A stretch of 64,000 nt of DNA. It comes from an uncultured Arachnia sp. Lineage in GTDB: Bacteria; Actinomycetota; Actinomycetes; Propionibacteriales; Propionibacteriaceae. Of the stretch, positions 25,847-34,423 are shown piece after piece; position 1 is the first letter of the stretch, and each line of letters begins with the position of its first letter. The stretch lies in the NCBI GenBank assembly GCA_947499145.1, contig CANMNB010000008.1, positions 248,001 through 312,000 on the forward strand, read 5' to 3'. A program made the position numbers and the translations under genes. The notes under the pieces were generated by a model. That model had not been told where the DNA came from and did no database searches. It saw nothing but the letters and a program-made list of their open reading frames with translations.

Positions 25847-27381
25847 CAGGCCGCCTCCCTTTCCTTGGTCATGAGAGTCATGAGGTTCTCTTGGTTGGCT
25901 TCACCGCGCGCGATCTGACCGGTGATGCGGCCGAAGGCGAGCGTGAAGATGCGGTCACAAATGCCGAGCAGCTCGGGCAGCTCGGAAGAGATCACGATGA
26001 CGCCCTTGCCGGCGTCGGCCAGCTGGTTGATGATCGTGTAGATCTCGTACTTGGCGCCGACGTCGATGCCGCGCGTCGGCTCGTCGAGGATCAGCACCTC
26101 GGGCTCCGTCATCATCCACTTCGACAGGGCGACCTTCTGCTGGTTACCGCCGGAGAGGTTGTTGACGATCGTCATGACGGTGGGCGTCTTGATGCGCATG
26201 GACTGCCGGTAGGTCTCGGAACGTGCGATCTCCTCGGCGCCGTTGACGAAGCCGAGCTTGTCGCGCAGCTTCTTCAGCGAGGCCGCCGAGATGTTGTGGC
26301 GCACGTCGTCGATGAGGTTCAGCCCGAACCTCTTGCGGTCCTCGGAGGCGTAGGCCAAGCCTGCATCCAGAGCCTGCTCAACGTCGGGGATGCGGATCTC
26401 CTTGCCGCGGAGGTACGCCTTGCCGGAGGTCTTGACGCCGTAGGACTCGCCGAAGATGCTCATGGCGAGCTCCGTGCGGCCCGCGCCCATGAGGCCGGCG
26501 ATCCCGACGATCTCACCCGCCCGCACGTCCAGGCTGGCGCTGTCGATGACAGTGCGGCCCGGAATGGTCGGGTGCTGCACCGTCCAGTCCTCGATGCGGA
26601 ACAGCTCCTCTCCGATCTTCGGCTCGTGCTCCGGATAGAGGTGCTCGAGGTCCCGGCCCACCATGCCCTTGATGATGCGGGCCTGGTTCATCTCCGGGCC
26701 CTTCTCCAGGGTTTCGATGGTCGAGCCGTCGCGGATGATCGTGGTGGAGTCGGCGATGGAGATGATCTCGTTCAGCTTGTGGGAGATCATGATCGACGTC
26801 ATCCCCTCATCCTTGAGCTGCCGCAGCAAGCCCAGGAGGTGGGCGGAGTCGGTGTCGTTGAGTGCGGCCGTCGGCTCGTCGAGGATGAGGAGTCGTACCT
26901 TCTTGGAGAGGGCCTTGGCGATCTCGACGAGCTGCTGCTTGCCGACGCCGATGTCCATGATCCGGGTGGTGGGGTTCTCGTTGAGTCCGACGCGCTTCAG
27001 CAGCTTGTCGGCCTCGGCGTTGGTCTTGTTCCAGTCGATCCGGCCGTACTCCACCACCTCGTTGCCCAAGAAGATGTTCTCGGCGATCGACAGAGTCGGT
27101 ACCAGCGCGAGTTCCTGGTGGATGATGACGATGCCGACGTCCTCGCTCTGGTTGATGGAGTGGAAGTGACGCACCTGGCCGTCGAAGTGGATCTCACCGT
27201 CGTAGCTCCCCGATGGGTACACCCCGGAGAGCACCTTCATCAGGGTTGACTTGCCGGCCCCGTTCTCGCCGCAGATGGCGTGGATCTCGCCCTCCTCGAC
27301 GCTGAGGTTGACATCGGACAGTGCCTTGACGCCCGGGAACTCCTTCGTGATGTCGCGCATCTCCAGGATGGTCTTTGCCAT
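25846..27381 (-). CDS. mmsA: Multiple-monosaccharide ABC transporter ATP-binding protein (two ATPase domains)
   Basis: 511 residues. Two tandem ABC domains. The first has Walker [17 protein letters not shown], signature [16 protein letters not shown] and Walker [13 protein letters not shown]. The second has a degenerate Walker A ([19 protein letters not shown]), signature [16 protein letters not shown] and Walker [15 protein letters not shown]. This asymmetry is usual for sugar importers of the RbsA/MglA class. A 13-bp hairpin (27404-27435) sits between chvE and this gene. Powers uptake of sugars such as arabinose, xylose or glucose, by family. Confidence 0.94.
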
Positions 27382-27403
27382 GGATGTTGCCTTTCACGGG
27401 AGA

Positions 27404-27435
27404 GGTCGGTGGGCGCAACGGGGCGCCCACCGACC
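27404..27435. terminator. Intercistronic hairpin between chvE and mmsA
   Basis: Perfect 13-bp stem (GGTCGGTGGGCGC and its complement) with a 6-nt loop in the 76-bp gap. No T run. In binding-protein operons such stems protect the upstream mRNA or attenuate the downstream genes, raising binding protein over ATPase. That role here is inference. Confidence 0.6.
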
Positions 27436-27457
27436 TGTCATCAGATGATGTGGGTGA

Positions 27458-28654
27458 TCAGGCGACGCCCGAGTCGACCTGCTCCTGGGTCCAGTAGCCG
27501 GTGTCCACCAGTGCCTCGACGACGTTGTCCTTGGTAACGGTGACCACGTCGAGCAGGTACGCGGGGACGACCTTGACGCCGTTCTCGTAGGTCTCGGTGT
27601 CGTTGGCCTCCGGCTCCTCGCCGTTCAGCAGAGACACGCCGGCCTTGACGGCCTGCTCGGCCAGCAGACGGGTGTCCTTGAAGATCGTCGAGTACTGGAC
27701 GTCGTCCATGATCAGCTTGACCGAGGCGATCTCGGCGTCCTGGCCGGTGACGATCGGCATGTCGGGCGCGGAGTAGCCGGCGTTCTGCAGGGCGGTGATG
27801 ATGCCACGGGAGAGACCGTCGTATGCGGACAGCACACCGTGGATCTCCTTGTCGCCATAGTGGGCGGTGAGGAGGTCCTCCATGCGGCGCTGGGCGGTTT
27901 CCTGCTGCCAGCGCAGGATGGCGGCCTGCTCGATGCTGGTCTGGCCGGAGGGGACGACCAGCTTGCCGCTGTCGATGTGGGGCTGGATGACCGACATGGC
28001 GCCGTCGAAGAAGAAGTGGGCGTTGTTGTCGTCCAGCGAACCTGCGAAGAGCTCGACGTTGAACGGGCCGGCCTCGTCGGTCTCGTTGCCATCCGCGTCG
28101 ACCAGACCCAGGCCCTCGAGGAGCGAGGTGCCCTGCGCCACGCCGACCTTGAAGTTGTCGAAGGAGACGTAGAAGTCGACGTGCTCGGAGTCACGGATCA
28201 GACGGTCGTAGGCGATGATCTTGATGCCCTCGGCGGCGGCGGCGTCGAGCTGCGGGGCGAGCGCGGTGCCGTCGATCGAGGCGATGATGAGGACCTTGGC
28301 GCCCTGGAGGATCATCTGGTCGATCTGCTGCGACTGGGTGGGGATGTCATCATTGGCGAACTGCAGGTCCACCTCGAAGCCGGCCTCTTCCAGCTGGGAC
28401 TTGACGGCCTCGCCGTCGGCGATCCAGCGCTCGGAGGTCTGCGTCGGCATCGACACGCCAACCTTGCCGCCCTCGGTGGCGGCGCCGGTGGTCTCGGCGG
28501 CCGTGGTCTCGGCTGCCGTGGTCTCGCCCCCGGCAGCGGCAGACGTGGTCGGATTGGACGTGGTGCCAGCGCCCTCGCCGCCACACGCTGCGAGTGCAGC
28601 GGTGGTGGCCGACAGCGCCGCCAGTCCGATGAAGTTACGGCGGTTGATGGTCAT
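27458..28654 (-). CDS. chvE: Multiple-monosaccharide-binding lipoprotein (ChvE-like)
   Basis: 398 residues. The signal peptide MTINRRNFIGLAALSATTAALAAC has a twin-arginine motif and a lipobox, so it is a surface lipoprotein that may use Tat export. A Thr/Ala-rich linker with TTAAETTAAET repeats follows. The periplasmic-binding domain of the RbsB/ChvE type starts at KVGVSMPTQTSERWIADG and ends QEQVDSGVA. Captures sugars for MmsAB. ATG 28654 fits the signal peptide; the upstream in-frame codon does not. A LacI-type operator-like palindrome lies 150 bp upstream. Confidence 0.94.
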   Translation of the reverse strand: MTINRRNFIGLAALSATTAALAACGGEGAGTTSNPTTSAAAGGETTAAETTAAETTGAATEGGKVGVSMPTQTSERWIADGEAVKSQLEEAGFEVDLQFANDDIPTQSQQIDQMILQGAKVLIIASIDGTALAPQLDAAAAEGIKIIAYDRLIRDSEHVDFYVSFDNFKVGVAQGTSLLEGLGLVDADGNETDEAGPFNVELFAGSLDDNNAHFFFDGAMSVIQPHIDSGKLVVPSGQTSIEQAAILRWQQETAQRRMEDLLTAHYGDKEIHGVLSAYDGLSRGIITALQNAGYSAPDMPIVTGQDAEIASVKLIMDDVQYSTIFKDTRLLAEQAVKAGVSLLNGEEPEANDTETYENGVKVVPAYLLDVVTVTKDNVVEALVDTGYWTQEQVDSGVA

Positions 28655-28805
28655 GTGGGGAGTCCTTCCGTCAAACAAGCTGTGGCCATGCCTCGGCCTC
28701 CCTTGACCGGGCACAGCGCCGCCCGCGCGGCTACCAGTTGACGCTCACTCTGGACCCATTTGACGTACTCGGCAACCTGAACCGCAATATTCGAAGGTAT
28801 CGATT

Positions 28806-28819
28806 TGATAACGTTCACA
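28806..28819. promoter_or_regulatory. LacI-family operator-like palindrome upstream of chvE
   Basis: TGATAACGTTCACA has the TG...CA ends and AACGTT centre of LacI/GalR operators; only two symmetric positions break the palindrome. It lies in the single AT-richer stretch upstream of the sugar importer. No regulator gene is adjacent. Confidence 0.4.
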
Positions 28820-28849
28820 TTCGTGCAACGGCTCGCGGGAGACCGCTCC

Positions 28850-28993
28850 CCCGAGTAGGGCGCGCAACCCCCCACTCCGTTCCCCGAGTAGGGCGCGCAG
28901 CGCCCGTGTCGAGGGGAACAACACCACGCCTCGACACGCCGCCTCCGGCGGCTACTCGGCGAGCGGGTGAAGACGGCGGCTACTCGGCGACCA
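28850..28993. repeat. Intergenic repeat family R1, copy 1
   Basis: A partial unit (CCCGAGTAGGGCGCGCA) precedes a full copy: CCCGAGTAGGGCGCGCAG...GTGTCGAGG, a short centre, then CCTCGACACGCCG...CGGCTACTCGG. The outer arms pair (CCGAGTAG/CTACTCGG and GTGTCGAGG/CCTCGACAC) and each half also folds on itself, giving a branched hairpin. A second right half (GGCGGCTACTCGGCGACC) follows. Other copies are at 30.8, 35.3 and 63.6 kb. Confidence 0.75.
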
Positions 28994-29047
28994 GGGGACG
29001 GAGATGCCGCCTGACGGGTCCGTCCCAGCGGTGACCTCCCGACAGCT

Positions 29048-29086
29048 CACGACCGCGCCGCACCCGTGAGGGGCGGCGCGGTCGTG
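29048..29086 (-). terminator. Terminator-like hairpin downstream of the DEAD-box helicase
   Basis: Perfect 14-bp stem (CACGACCGCGCCGC and its complement) with an 11-nt loop, 13 bp past the helicase stop. No T run. Confidence 0.55.
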
Positions 29087-29098
29087 CGGTGTGGGGGC

Positions 29099-30379
29099 TC
29101 AGGCGACTCGTGCCGCGCTGCGTCCCCTGTTCTGGCTGGGGCGACGACGACGGCGCTGCTGCGACCCGCCCGCGGGCTGGACCGACGTCGGGGCGGCGGC
29201 CTGAGGCGCGACGAAGCGGCGCTCGCCGGGGGCCAGTTCCTGCAGCAGGTCGGAGCGGGCGTCCACCCGTGTGGTGGTGGGCTTGATTCCCGCCTTCCGC
29301 GTGAGGTCCCGGACGTCGCGGACCTGCTCGTCAAGCATCATGGTCACGACGGTGCCGGAGCTGCCGGCGCGGGCGGTACGGCCGGAGCGGTGCAGGTAGG
29401 CCTTGTGCTCGACCGGCGGGTCGGCGTGGATGACCAGAGCAACGTCGTCGACGTGGATGCCGCGGGCAGCGATGTCGGTGGCCACGAGGGTCTCCGCCTT
29501 GCCGCTATGGAAGGCCTCCATGGTGCGCACGCGTGCGTTCTGGCTTAGGTTGCCGTGGAGCTCGACGGCAGGGACGCCCTGCGCGTTGAGCTGTTTCGCC
29601 AGCCGCTTGGCCCGATGCTTCGTGCGGGTGAAGACAATGGTGCGCCCGGGCGCCGAGGTGAGGTTCACGAGGACCGGCAGGTGCGCGTCGGAGCTCACGT
29701 GCAGGACGTGGTGGGCCATCGTCGAGACCGGTGACTGCGCCGAGTCGGCCTCGTGCGTGACCGGCTGGTCGAGGAAGCGCTTGACCAGGGTGTTGACCCC
29801 GGAGTCGAGCGTGGCGGAGAACAGCAGTCGCTGGGCGCGGCGCGGAGTGGCGTTCAGGATGCGGGTGACGCCGGGCAGGAAGCCCAGGTCGGCCATGTGG
29901 TCGGCCTCGTCGATGACGGAGACCTCGACGGCGGACAGGTCGATCTCGCCCTGCTTCATGAGGTCCTCGAGCCGGCCGGGGCAGGCGATGACGACGTCGA
30001 CGCCGCGGCGCAGTGCGCTGACCTGCGGGTTCTGGCCGACGCCGCCGAAGACGGTGCGGGAGTTGAGGCGGGCGGCGGAGGCCAGCGGGGCCAAGGCCTC
30101 CTCGATCTGCGTTGCGAGCTCCCGGGTGGGAGCCAGGACCAACGCGCGGGGACGCTTGGGTTGGCGACGGGTGCCCGACGTGGTCAGACGGGCCACGATC
30201 GGCAGCAGGAAGGCGTAGGTCTTCCCGGAGCCGGTGCGACCGCGGCCAAGGACGTCACGTCCTGCCAGGGAATCGGGCAGCGTCGCGGCCTGGATGGGGG
30301 TTGGGTCGGTGATCCCGCGCTGGGCGAGGACGTCGACGAGGGAGCTGGGCACACCGAGCGCGCCAAAGGGTGAGGACAA
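29099..30379 (-). CDS. DEAD-box RNA helicase (RhlE-like)
   Basis: 426 residues. Q motif region GITDPTPIQAATLP, Walker A GRGRTGSGKTYAFLLP, DEAD-box variant VSVIDEADHMADLGF, SATLDSG, and motifs V-VI VATDIAARGIHVDDVALVIHADPPVEHKAYLHRSGRTARAG. The basic C-terminal tail (QQRRRRRPSQNRGRSAARVA) would bind RNA. The start is an unusual TTG at 30379, since the family starts at SSPFGALGVP. A -10-like TAGAGT on the minus strand (30509-30504) implies a leader of about 120 nt, as is common for cold-responsive RNA helicases. Works in ribosome assembly or mRNA decay. Confidence 0.92.
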   Translation of the reverse strand: MSSPFGALGVPSSLVDVLAQRGITDPTPIQAATLPDSLAGRDVLGRGRTGSGKTYAFLLPIVARLTTSGTRRQPKRPRALVLAPTRELATQIEEALAPLASAARLNSRTVFGGVGQNPQVSALRRGVDVVIACPGRLEDLMKQGEIDLSAVEVSVIDEADHMADLGFLPGVTRILNATPRRAQRLLFSATLDSGVNTLVKRFLDQPVTHEADSAQSPVSTMAHHVLHVSSDAHLPVLVNLTSAPGRTIVFTRTKHRAKRLAKQLNAQGVPAVELHGNLSQNARVRTMEAFHSGKAETLVATDIAARGIHVDDVALVIHADPPVEHKAYLHRSGRTARAGSSGTVVTMMLDEQVRDVRDLTRKAGIKPTTTRVDARSDLLQELAPGERRFVAPQAAAPTSVQPAGGSQQRRRRRPSQNRGRSAARVA

Positions 30380-30584
30380 GAGGAAGTCTCTTTCGAATCA
30401 GTGAATGCTGTCGGTTCTGCCCGGGGCGATATCCGCCGCGCGATGGCATCGACACAAGGAATCTGTGGTGGCCCGAGGCAGAACTATCCGGGCCGTGGGG
30501 ATCACTCTACCGCACGGCCCTCGCACAAGCCGCATCGTGACATCGGGCTCGCGCGCCGACCCCCGCCACGGTGCCGGGCAGAGA

Positions 30585-30764
30585 TGACGAAAAAGTCGCA
30601 CGATCGGCGTCCTTCACCCCTTCCGGAGGCTGAGGCGTCCCGATCGTGCGACTTCTTCGTCACGTCGGCTCCTGTCATGGCCCAGAAACACTGAAAAACG
30701 CACAACAGTCGCGCCTCTCATGCCCCTGAAGGGCCGAGACATGCCGATCGTGTGCGTTTTTCAG
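30585..30764 (+). repeat. Composite palindromic element R2, copy 1 (hairpins A then B)
   Basis: Hairpin A (30585-30662) has arms starting TGACGAAAAAGTCGCACGAT and ending in the complement. Hairpin B (30691-30764) starts CTGAAAAACGCACA and ends TGTGCGTTTTTCAG. The gap between them is 28 nt. Each hairpin has A-rich and T-rich outer edges, so either could end transcription in both directions. It lies after the aldo/keto reductase stop (minus strand). The reverse complement of the whole unit recurs at 53158-53338. Confidence 0.8.
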
Positions 30765-30806
30765 GGTTCCGGACCGGCCGGCGGTCCCTACGGCGCCAAC
30801 GTCAGA

Positions 30807-30845
30807 CCCCTCGACACGGGCACTGCGTGCCCTGCTCGGGGAGCG
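30807..30845. repeat. Intergenic repeat family R1, degenerate half copy
   Basis: CCCCTCGACACGGGCACTGC...GCTCGGGGAGC matches one half of R1 in reverse orientation. No partner half is recognisable nearby. Confidence 0.55.
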
Positions 30846-30922
30846 GGAGACGTACCTCAGTCGGGGAACGGGAAGGCGCGCCCACTCCGGGAAGGAATGG
30901 GACGCACCCTGCCTCGCAACGA

Positions 30923-31807
30923 TCAGAAGATGGCCGCGTTGATGGCGTCCAACTCGTCCTTGCTGAGCTCCAGTGTCATCGCCTTTGCGGAGTCGGTGAT
31001 GGACTCCGGTCGCGACGCCCCCGGGATCGGAATGACGTGCGTGCCCAGGGACAGTTCCCAGGCCAAGGTCACCTGCTGCGGGCTGACGCCGTGGGCCTCG
31101 GCTGCTTGCATGATGGCCGGGTACTTCTCGCCGACCTTCTTCGCGCGACCGCCCGTGCCACCCAACGGCGACCACGGCAGGAATGCGACGCCATGCTGGC
31201 CGCAGAAGTCGAGTTCCTTCTTGCTGGTGTGGTGGAACCGCGGGGAGAACTCGTTCTGCACCGCGGCCAGCCCACCCTCACCGAGAACATCGATGGCCAC
31301 TTGGATCTCTTCTGTGTTGGCGTTGGAGATGCCGATCTCCTTGATCAGTCCATCCGCCTTGAGCGCGGCCAGAGCCTTGACGCCGTCGGCGTAGGGGCGC
31401 GACCGATCCGGGCGGTGCCAGTAGTAGAGGTCGATCTGGTCCACGCCCAAGGCCTTGAGCGACTTCTCCACGGCGCTGCGGAAGTACTCCTCGGAGCCGT
31501 CACGACCCCACTTGTCGCCGTCGCGGGTGATGCCGCCCTTGGAGGCGATCACGAGGTTCTCGGGCCGGCCGCCGTACTCCTTCAGGGCCTTGGCGATGAG
31601 TCGCTCGTTGTGACCCATCTCGGGGCCCGAGGGCGCGTAGATGTCGGCGGTGTCGATGAAGGTGATGCCGGCGTCCAGCGCCGCGTGCACGGTGGCGATG
31701 GCACGCTCCTCGGGCGGCAGTTCGCCGTCGCTCATGGAGAAGGGCATTGCACCCAGGCCGATGGGAGTCACACTCAGCGAGCCGATGGTCCTGTTGGTAA
31801 TGGTCAT
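30923..31807 (-). CDS. Aldo/keto reductase
   Basis: 294 residues, NADPH-dependent carbonyl reductase fold. Catalytic tetrad regions are visible: FIDTADIYAPSGPEMGHNERLI (Asp, Tyr), VIASKGG (Lys) and YYWHRPD (His). The C-terminal cofactor loop is HVIPIPGASRPESI. Physiological substrate unknown. The start ATG has TAGGGT 7 nt upstream and no ribosome site, so it is probably leaderless. The first three bases of that box are the TAG stop of the preceding gene. Confidence 0.93.
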   Translation of the reverse strand: MTITNRTIGSLSVTPIGLGAMPFSMSDGELPPEERAIATVHAALDAGITFIDTADIYAPSGPEMGHNERLIAKALKEYGGRPENLVIASKGGITRDGDKWGRDGSEEYFRSAVEKSLKALGVDQIDLYYWHRPDRSRPYADGVKALAALKADGLIKEIGISNANTEEIQVAIDVLGEGGLAAVQNEFSPRFHHTSKKELDFCGQHGVAFLPWSPLGGTGGRAKKVGEKYPAIMQAAEAHGVSPQQVTLAWELSLGTHVIPIPGASRPESITDSAKAMTLELSKDELDAINAAIF

Positions 31808-31814
31808 GGACGAA

Positions 31815-31820
31815 ACCCTA
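31815..31820 (-). promoter_or_regulatory. -10 box (TAGGGT) of the aldo/keto reductase, overlapping a stop codon
   Basis: TAGGGT is 7 nt before ATG 31807. Its TAG (31820-31818) is also the stop codon of the upstream PEP/pyruvate-binding gene. Confidence 0.5.
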
Positions 31821-34373
31821 CTCAGGCGCAGGGCCTCCTGCGCCTCGTTGTGCGCACACGAGGCGCTGGCTGACGACGTCGGAATAGAGCACCAGTTGCG
31901 GCAGGTCCGCGACGTGCACCACGTCGTCGAGGCCCGTCTCGCCGATCAGGGACGGAAGGAGGTTGGGTTGCGCGGTGACCTGGGCGGGGTTGAAGCCGAC
32001 GCCGCGCCGGCTGCGGTCGATCGCAGCGAAGAAGATGCCGGTCTCCACGAGGTCCTGGAAGAAATGGCTGCCGAAGCTGAGCTCGGGGGTGAAGTCCATG
32101 GACGGATCGGTGACCTCGACGAGGACGGCTGCCCGATTGATCTCGGCGAATGCGACGGGCACACCCAGTCCCGTGGTGGAGGTTCCCCAACGACCGGGCG
32201 CGATGAACATCGTGTTCCCGTCCAGGGTGCGGTTCACCTCGCCCAAAGCGCGGGCGACGGCGTAGCGCTGCTGCTGCCCGAGCCGTAGATAGCGCTCGGG
32301 TCGCACGAGGACCACGTGGTCGATGCGGAGGCGGACGTTGCCCCCCATGAAGCCGCCGGTGGCGTGGAAGAGGCAGTAGACGGGTTCCACGTCCGGCATT
32401 CGCACCGAGGCCCCCACACCCCGGGTCTGCAGCGGCCGACACTGGACCAGGCAGACGCGGAAGTCACCGTCGGGGGTGAGGTTCACGGTGAACTCGATGT
32501 CGACCGGGTAGTCGTAGGCGTCGCTGAGTGTCTGGAGCATGGTGCGCATATAGTCGGCGAACCCCGATCGCATGAGCCCGGCGAAGTCGACGACGACCGG
32601 AGTCTCGCGCGGGGTGCGTCGCAGCTCGCGCCACCGTCGCAATTGGGCGCGGTCGGGACTGAGGAACGGCGACCAGTCCATGTCGAGCGCGCGGAGCCGG
32701 GAGAGGTGCACCGTCTTCTTCTCGTTGAGGCTGAGGTCCATGACGTCCGCCGAGCGCTGGGTGTAGCGGCTGGCGTCCTCGGCGGCGATCGGGGTGCGGC
32801 GCCAGTCGTCGAGGGTGACGACGCGGGCGTAGTCGTCGGTGATGTGGTCGACGGCGCGGGTGCCGAGCCCCACCACGAGCCGGAGTGCTCCGGCTTCGGG
32901 GTCGATGTCAGAGGCGTAGACGTAGAGGTTGTGCGAGTTCCCCACACCGCCCGCGTGCGGGAAGAACAGGTCCTCATGGTGGTCGCCGGAGACCCGCTGC
33001 ACGAGGACGGCCATCTGCTCATCGTCGGCCACCAGGTCGCGACGCTGCCGGTAGGCCAGCGCCTCCGGACTCATCGCCGACGAGTACACCGCCCGGACCG
33101 CGTCCTCGAAGGCGCGGTGACGAGCCTCCGGGGTGCCCTGATTGGCCAGGAAGGTGCTCTCGTACTTGCCCGCGAACGCGTTGCCGAAGTTGTCCTCCAG
33201 CAACGAGCTGGAGCGCACGATGATCGGCGACTGACCGAAGTACTCCAGCAGCCGCAGGAATCGCTCGCGCACGGGCGGCGGGAAGGAGCCGTGGCGCAGC
33301 TTCTCGTGCAGCTCGGCGCCGACGGTGTAGTAGCCCTCCTCCGTCTTCTGGGCCATCCACTCCTTCCACCAGCCGTTGGCGATGATGTAGGTGAAGAACA
33401 GGTCGGAACCCAGGTAGAACGAGTCGTGCTCCTCGAGTCGCGGAGCGAGGTCCGGATGTGCGGCGACGATGGCCCCCGCAGTCAACATGCCGACGCTCTT
33501 GCCACCGATGAAGCCGGTGCCGATCTCCCGGTCGGCGATCTCCAGGAGGTCCTCGAGCTGGAGATTCGACGCCGCCAGCTCCACCATTCGGCCACCCCGA
33601 CCCAGCAGCAGGCCGGACAGCAGCCGGTGGATGCGGTCCTGTTCGGCGCGGTCGTCGGAGGTAACGGCATCCCAGCCCTGCCGCATGAGCGTGCGCCAGC
33701 GGTCCTCGGGCTCCTCCTGCCGGTTCATGTGGCCGAAGAGGCGGGACGACTCCTGGCTGGAGGTGACAGGGGTGGCGGAGTCCTCCGACACGCGGTGGGG
33801 GAAGAACATCGTCGGCGAGTAGCGGCTGAACACCTTCAGCGCGTGGAGGTAGACGACGTCGCTGATGTGGTGGAGTTCCAGCAGCAACTGGGTCGTCTCG
33901 CGGATCCCGGCGACGGTCGCGAAGGAGTGCTGCCCCCGCAGCAGGCAGAAGTAGGCGACGGTGTCGAGATCGTAGAGGTACGGACAGGTGACCTTGAAGA
34001 AGTTCAGCACCATCAGGTCGGAGCGCCACGCATCGAGCAACTCGGTCAGAGAGTCGAACACGTAGAACGCTCCAGGCCCCTCATCGGTGACGAGCCGGTG
34101 CACAGCGGTCGCGAAGTGCTCGAAACCCGGGGTCGGGTCGAGCAGGTGCACCGCGTCCGCCACCCCGTCGTCGACGAGAGGGGCGTGGGAGGCGAAACGC
34201 ACGTAGACAATGCGACGTCCGTCCTGGGCGGCCTGCGCAACGAACGGTGACACGACGGAGCGATAGGAGGAGATGTCGTCGGTCTGCCAGACGACGTTGT
34301 CACCCAGCCGCAGTGCGTCGACCACCCAATCAATGCCACGATGACCGGTGCTGACCCGCCGGTAGCCCTCCAT
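31818..34373 (-). CDS. PEP/pyruvate-binding (PPDK N-terminal) protein with RecA/KaiC-like N-terminal region
   Basis: 851 residues. The first about 210 residues look like a RecA/KaiC-type fold without a Walker A lysine (RGIDWVVDALRLGDNVVWQTDD, RRIVYVRFASHAPL, FYVFDSLTELLDAW). From about residue 290 comes the ATP-grasp PPDK_N domain: FIGGKSVGMLTAGAIV, SPIIVRSSSLLEDNFGNAFAGKYESTF, then FRVCLVQCRPLQTRG. The swivelling phosphohistidine domain and the PEP-utilising barrel of true PEP synthase are absent, so it cannot catalyse the full reaction alone. ATG 34373 is 7 nt after TAGAGT (leaderless). Function unknown; nucleotide-dependent phosphotransfer or sensing is plausible. Confidence 0.78.
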   Translation of the reverse strand: MEGYRRVSTGHRGIDWVVDALRLGDNVVWQTDDISSYRSVVSPFVAQAAQDGRRIVYVRFASHAPLVDDGVADAVHLLDPTPGFEHFATAVHRLVTDEGPGAFYVFDSLTELLDAWRSDLMVLNFFKVTCPYLYDLDTVAYFCLLRGQHSFATVAGIRETTQLLLELHHISDVVYLHALKVFSRYSPTMFFPHRVSEDSATPVTSSQESSRLFGHMNRQEEPEDRWRTLMRQGWDAVTSDDRAEQDRIHRLLSGLLLGRGGRMVELAASNLQLEDLLEIADREIGTGFIGGKSVGMLTAGAIVAAHPDLAPRLEEHDSFYLGSDLFFTYIIANGWWKEWMAQKTEEGYYTVGAELHEKLRHGSFPPPVRERFLRLLEYFGQSPIIVRSSSLLEDNFGNAFAGKYESTFLANQGTPEARHRAFEDAVRAVYSSAMSPEALAYRQRRDLVADDEQMAVLVQRVSGDHHEDLFFPHAGGVGNSHNLYVYASDIDPEAGALRLVVGLGTRAVDHITDDYARVVTLDDWRRTPIAAEDASRYTQRSADVMDLSLNEKKTVHLSRLRALDMDWSPFLSPDRAQLRRWRELRRTPRETPVVVDFAGLMRSGFADYMRTMLQTLSDAYDYPVDIEFTVNLTPDGDFRVCLVQCRPLQTRGVGASVRMPDVEPVYCLFHATGGFMGGNVRLRIDHVVLVRPERYLRLGQQQRYAVARALGEVNRTLDGNTMFIAPGRWGTSTTGLGVPVAFAEINRAAVLVEVTDPSMDFTPELSFGSHFFQDLVETGIFFAAIDRSRRGVGFNPAQVTAQPNLLPSLIGETGLDDVVHVADLPQLVLYSDVVSQRLVCAQRGAGGPAPE

Positions 34374-34380
34374 GGCCGCC

Positions 34381-34386
34381 ACTCTA
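34381..34386 (-). promoter_or_regulatory. -10 box (TAGAGT) of a leaderless PEP/pyruvate-binding gene
   Basis: Minus strand TAGAGT, 7-nt spacer, ATG 34373. Confidence 0.5.
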
Positions 34387-34423
34387 CGGCCCAGGCGAAC
34401 GCCCCCTTCGGCTGTGCTGTTCA

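Larger units (their letters stand above)
28655..29098. other. 444-bp intergenic region: chvE control region, repeats and terminator
   Basis: Contains the chvE upstream region with an AT-richer stretch at 28770-28825, the operator-like palindrome at 28806-28819, intergenic repeat family R1 at 28850-28993 and the rhlE terminator at 29048-29086. No convincing gene. Confidence 0.7.
30380..30922. other. 543-bp intergenic region with long helicase leader and palindromes
   Basis: Holds the helicase leader and TAGAGT box (30504-30509), composite palindrome element R2 copy 1 (30585-30764), and a half unit of repeat R1 (30807-30845). No gene is supported. Confidence 0.7.

Noticed and set aside
30585-30764. 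Integron attC site or small RNA gene
   Set aside because: No integrase or gene cassette; the hairpins are too symmetric and lack attC core sites. No promoter for an RNA gene is evident.
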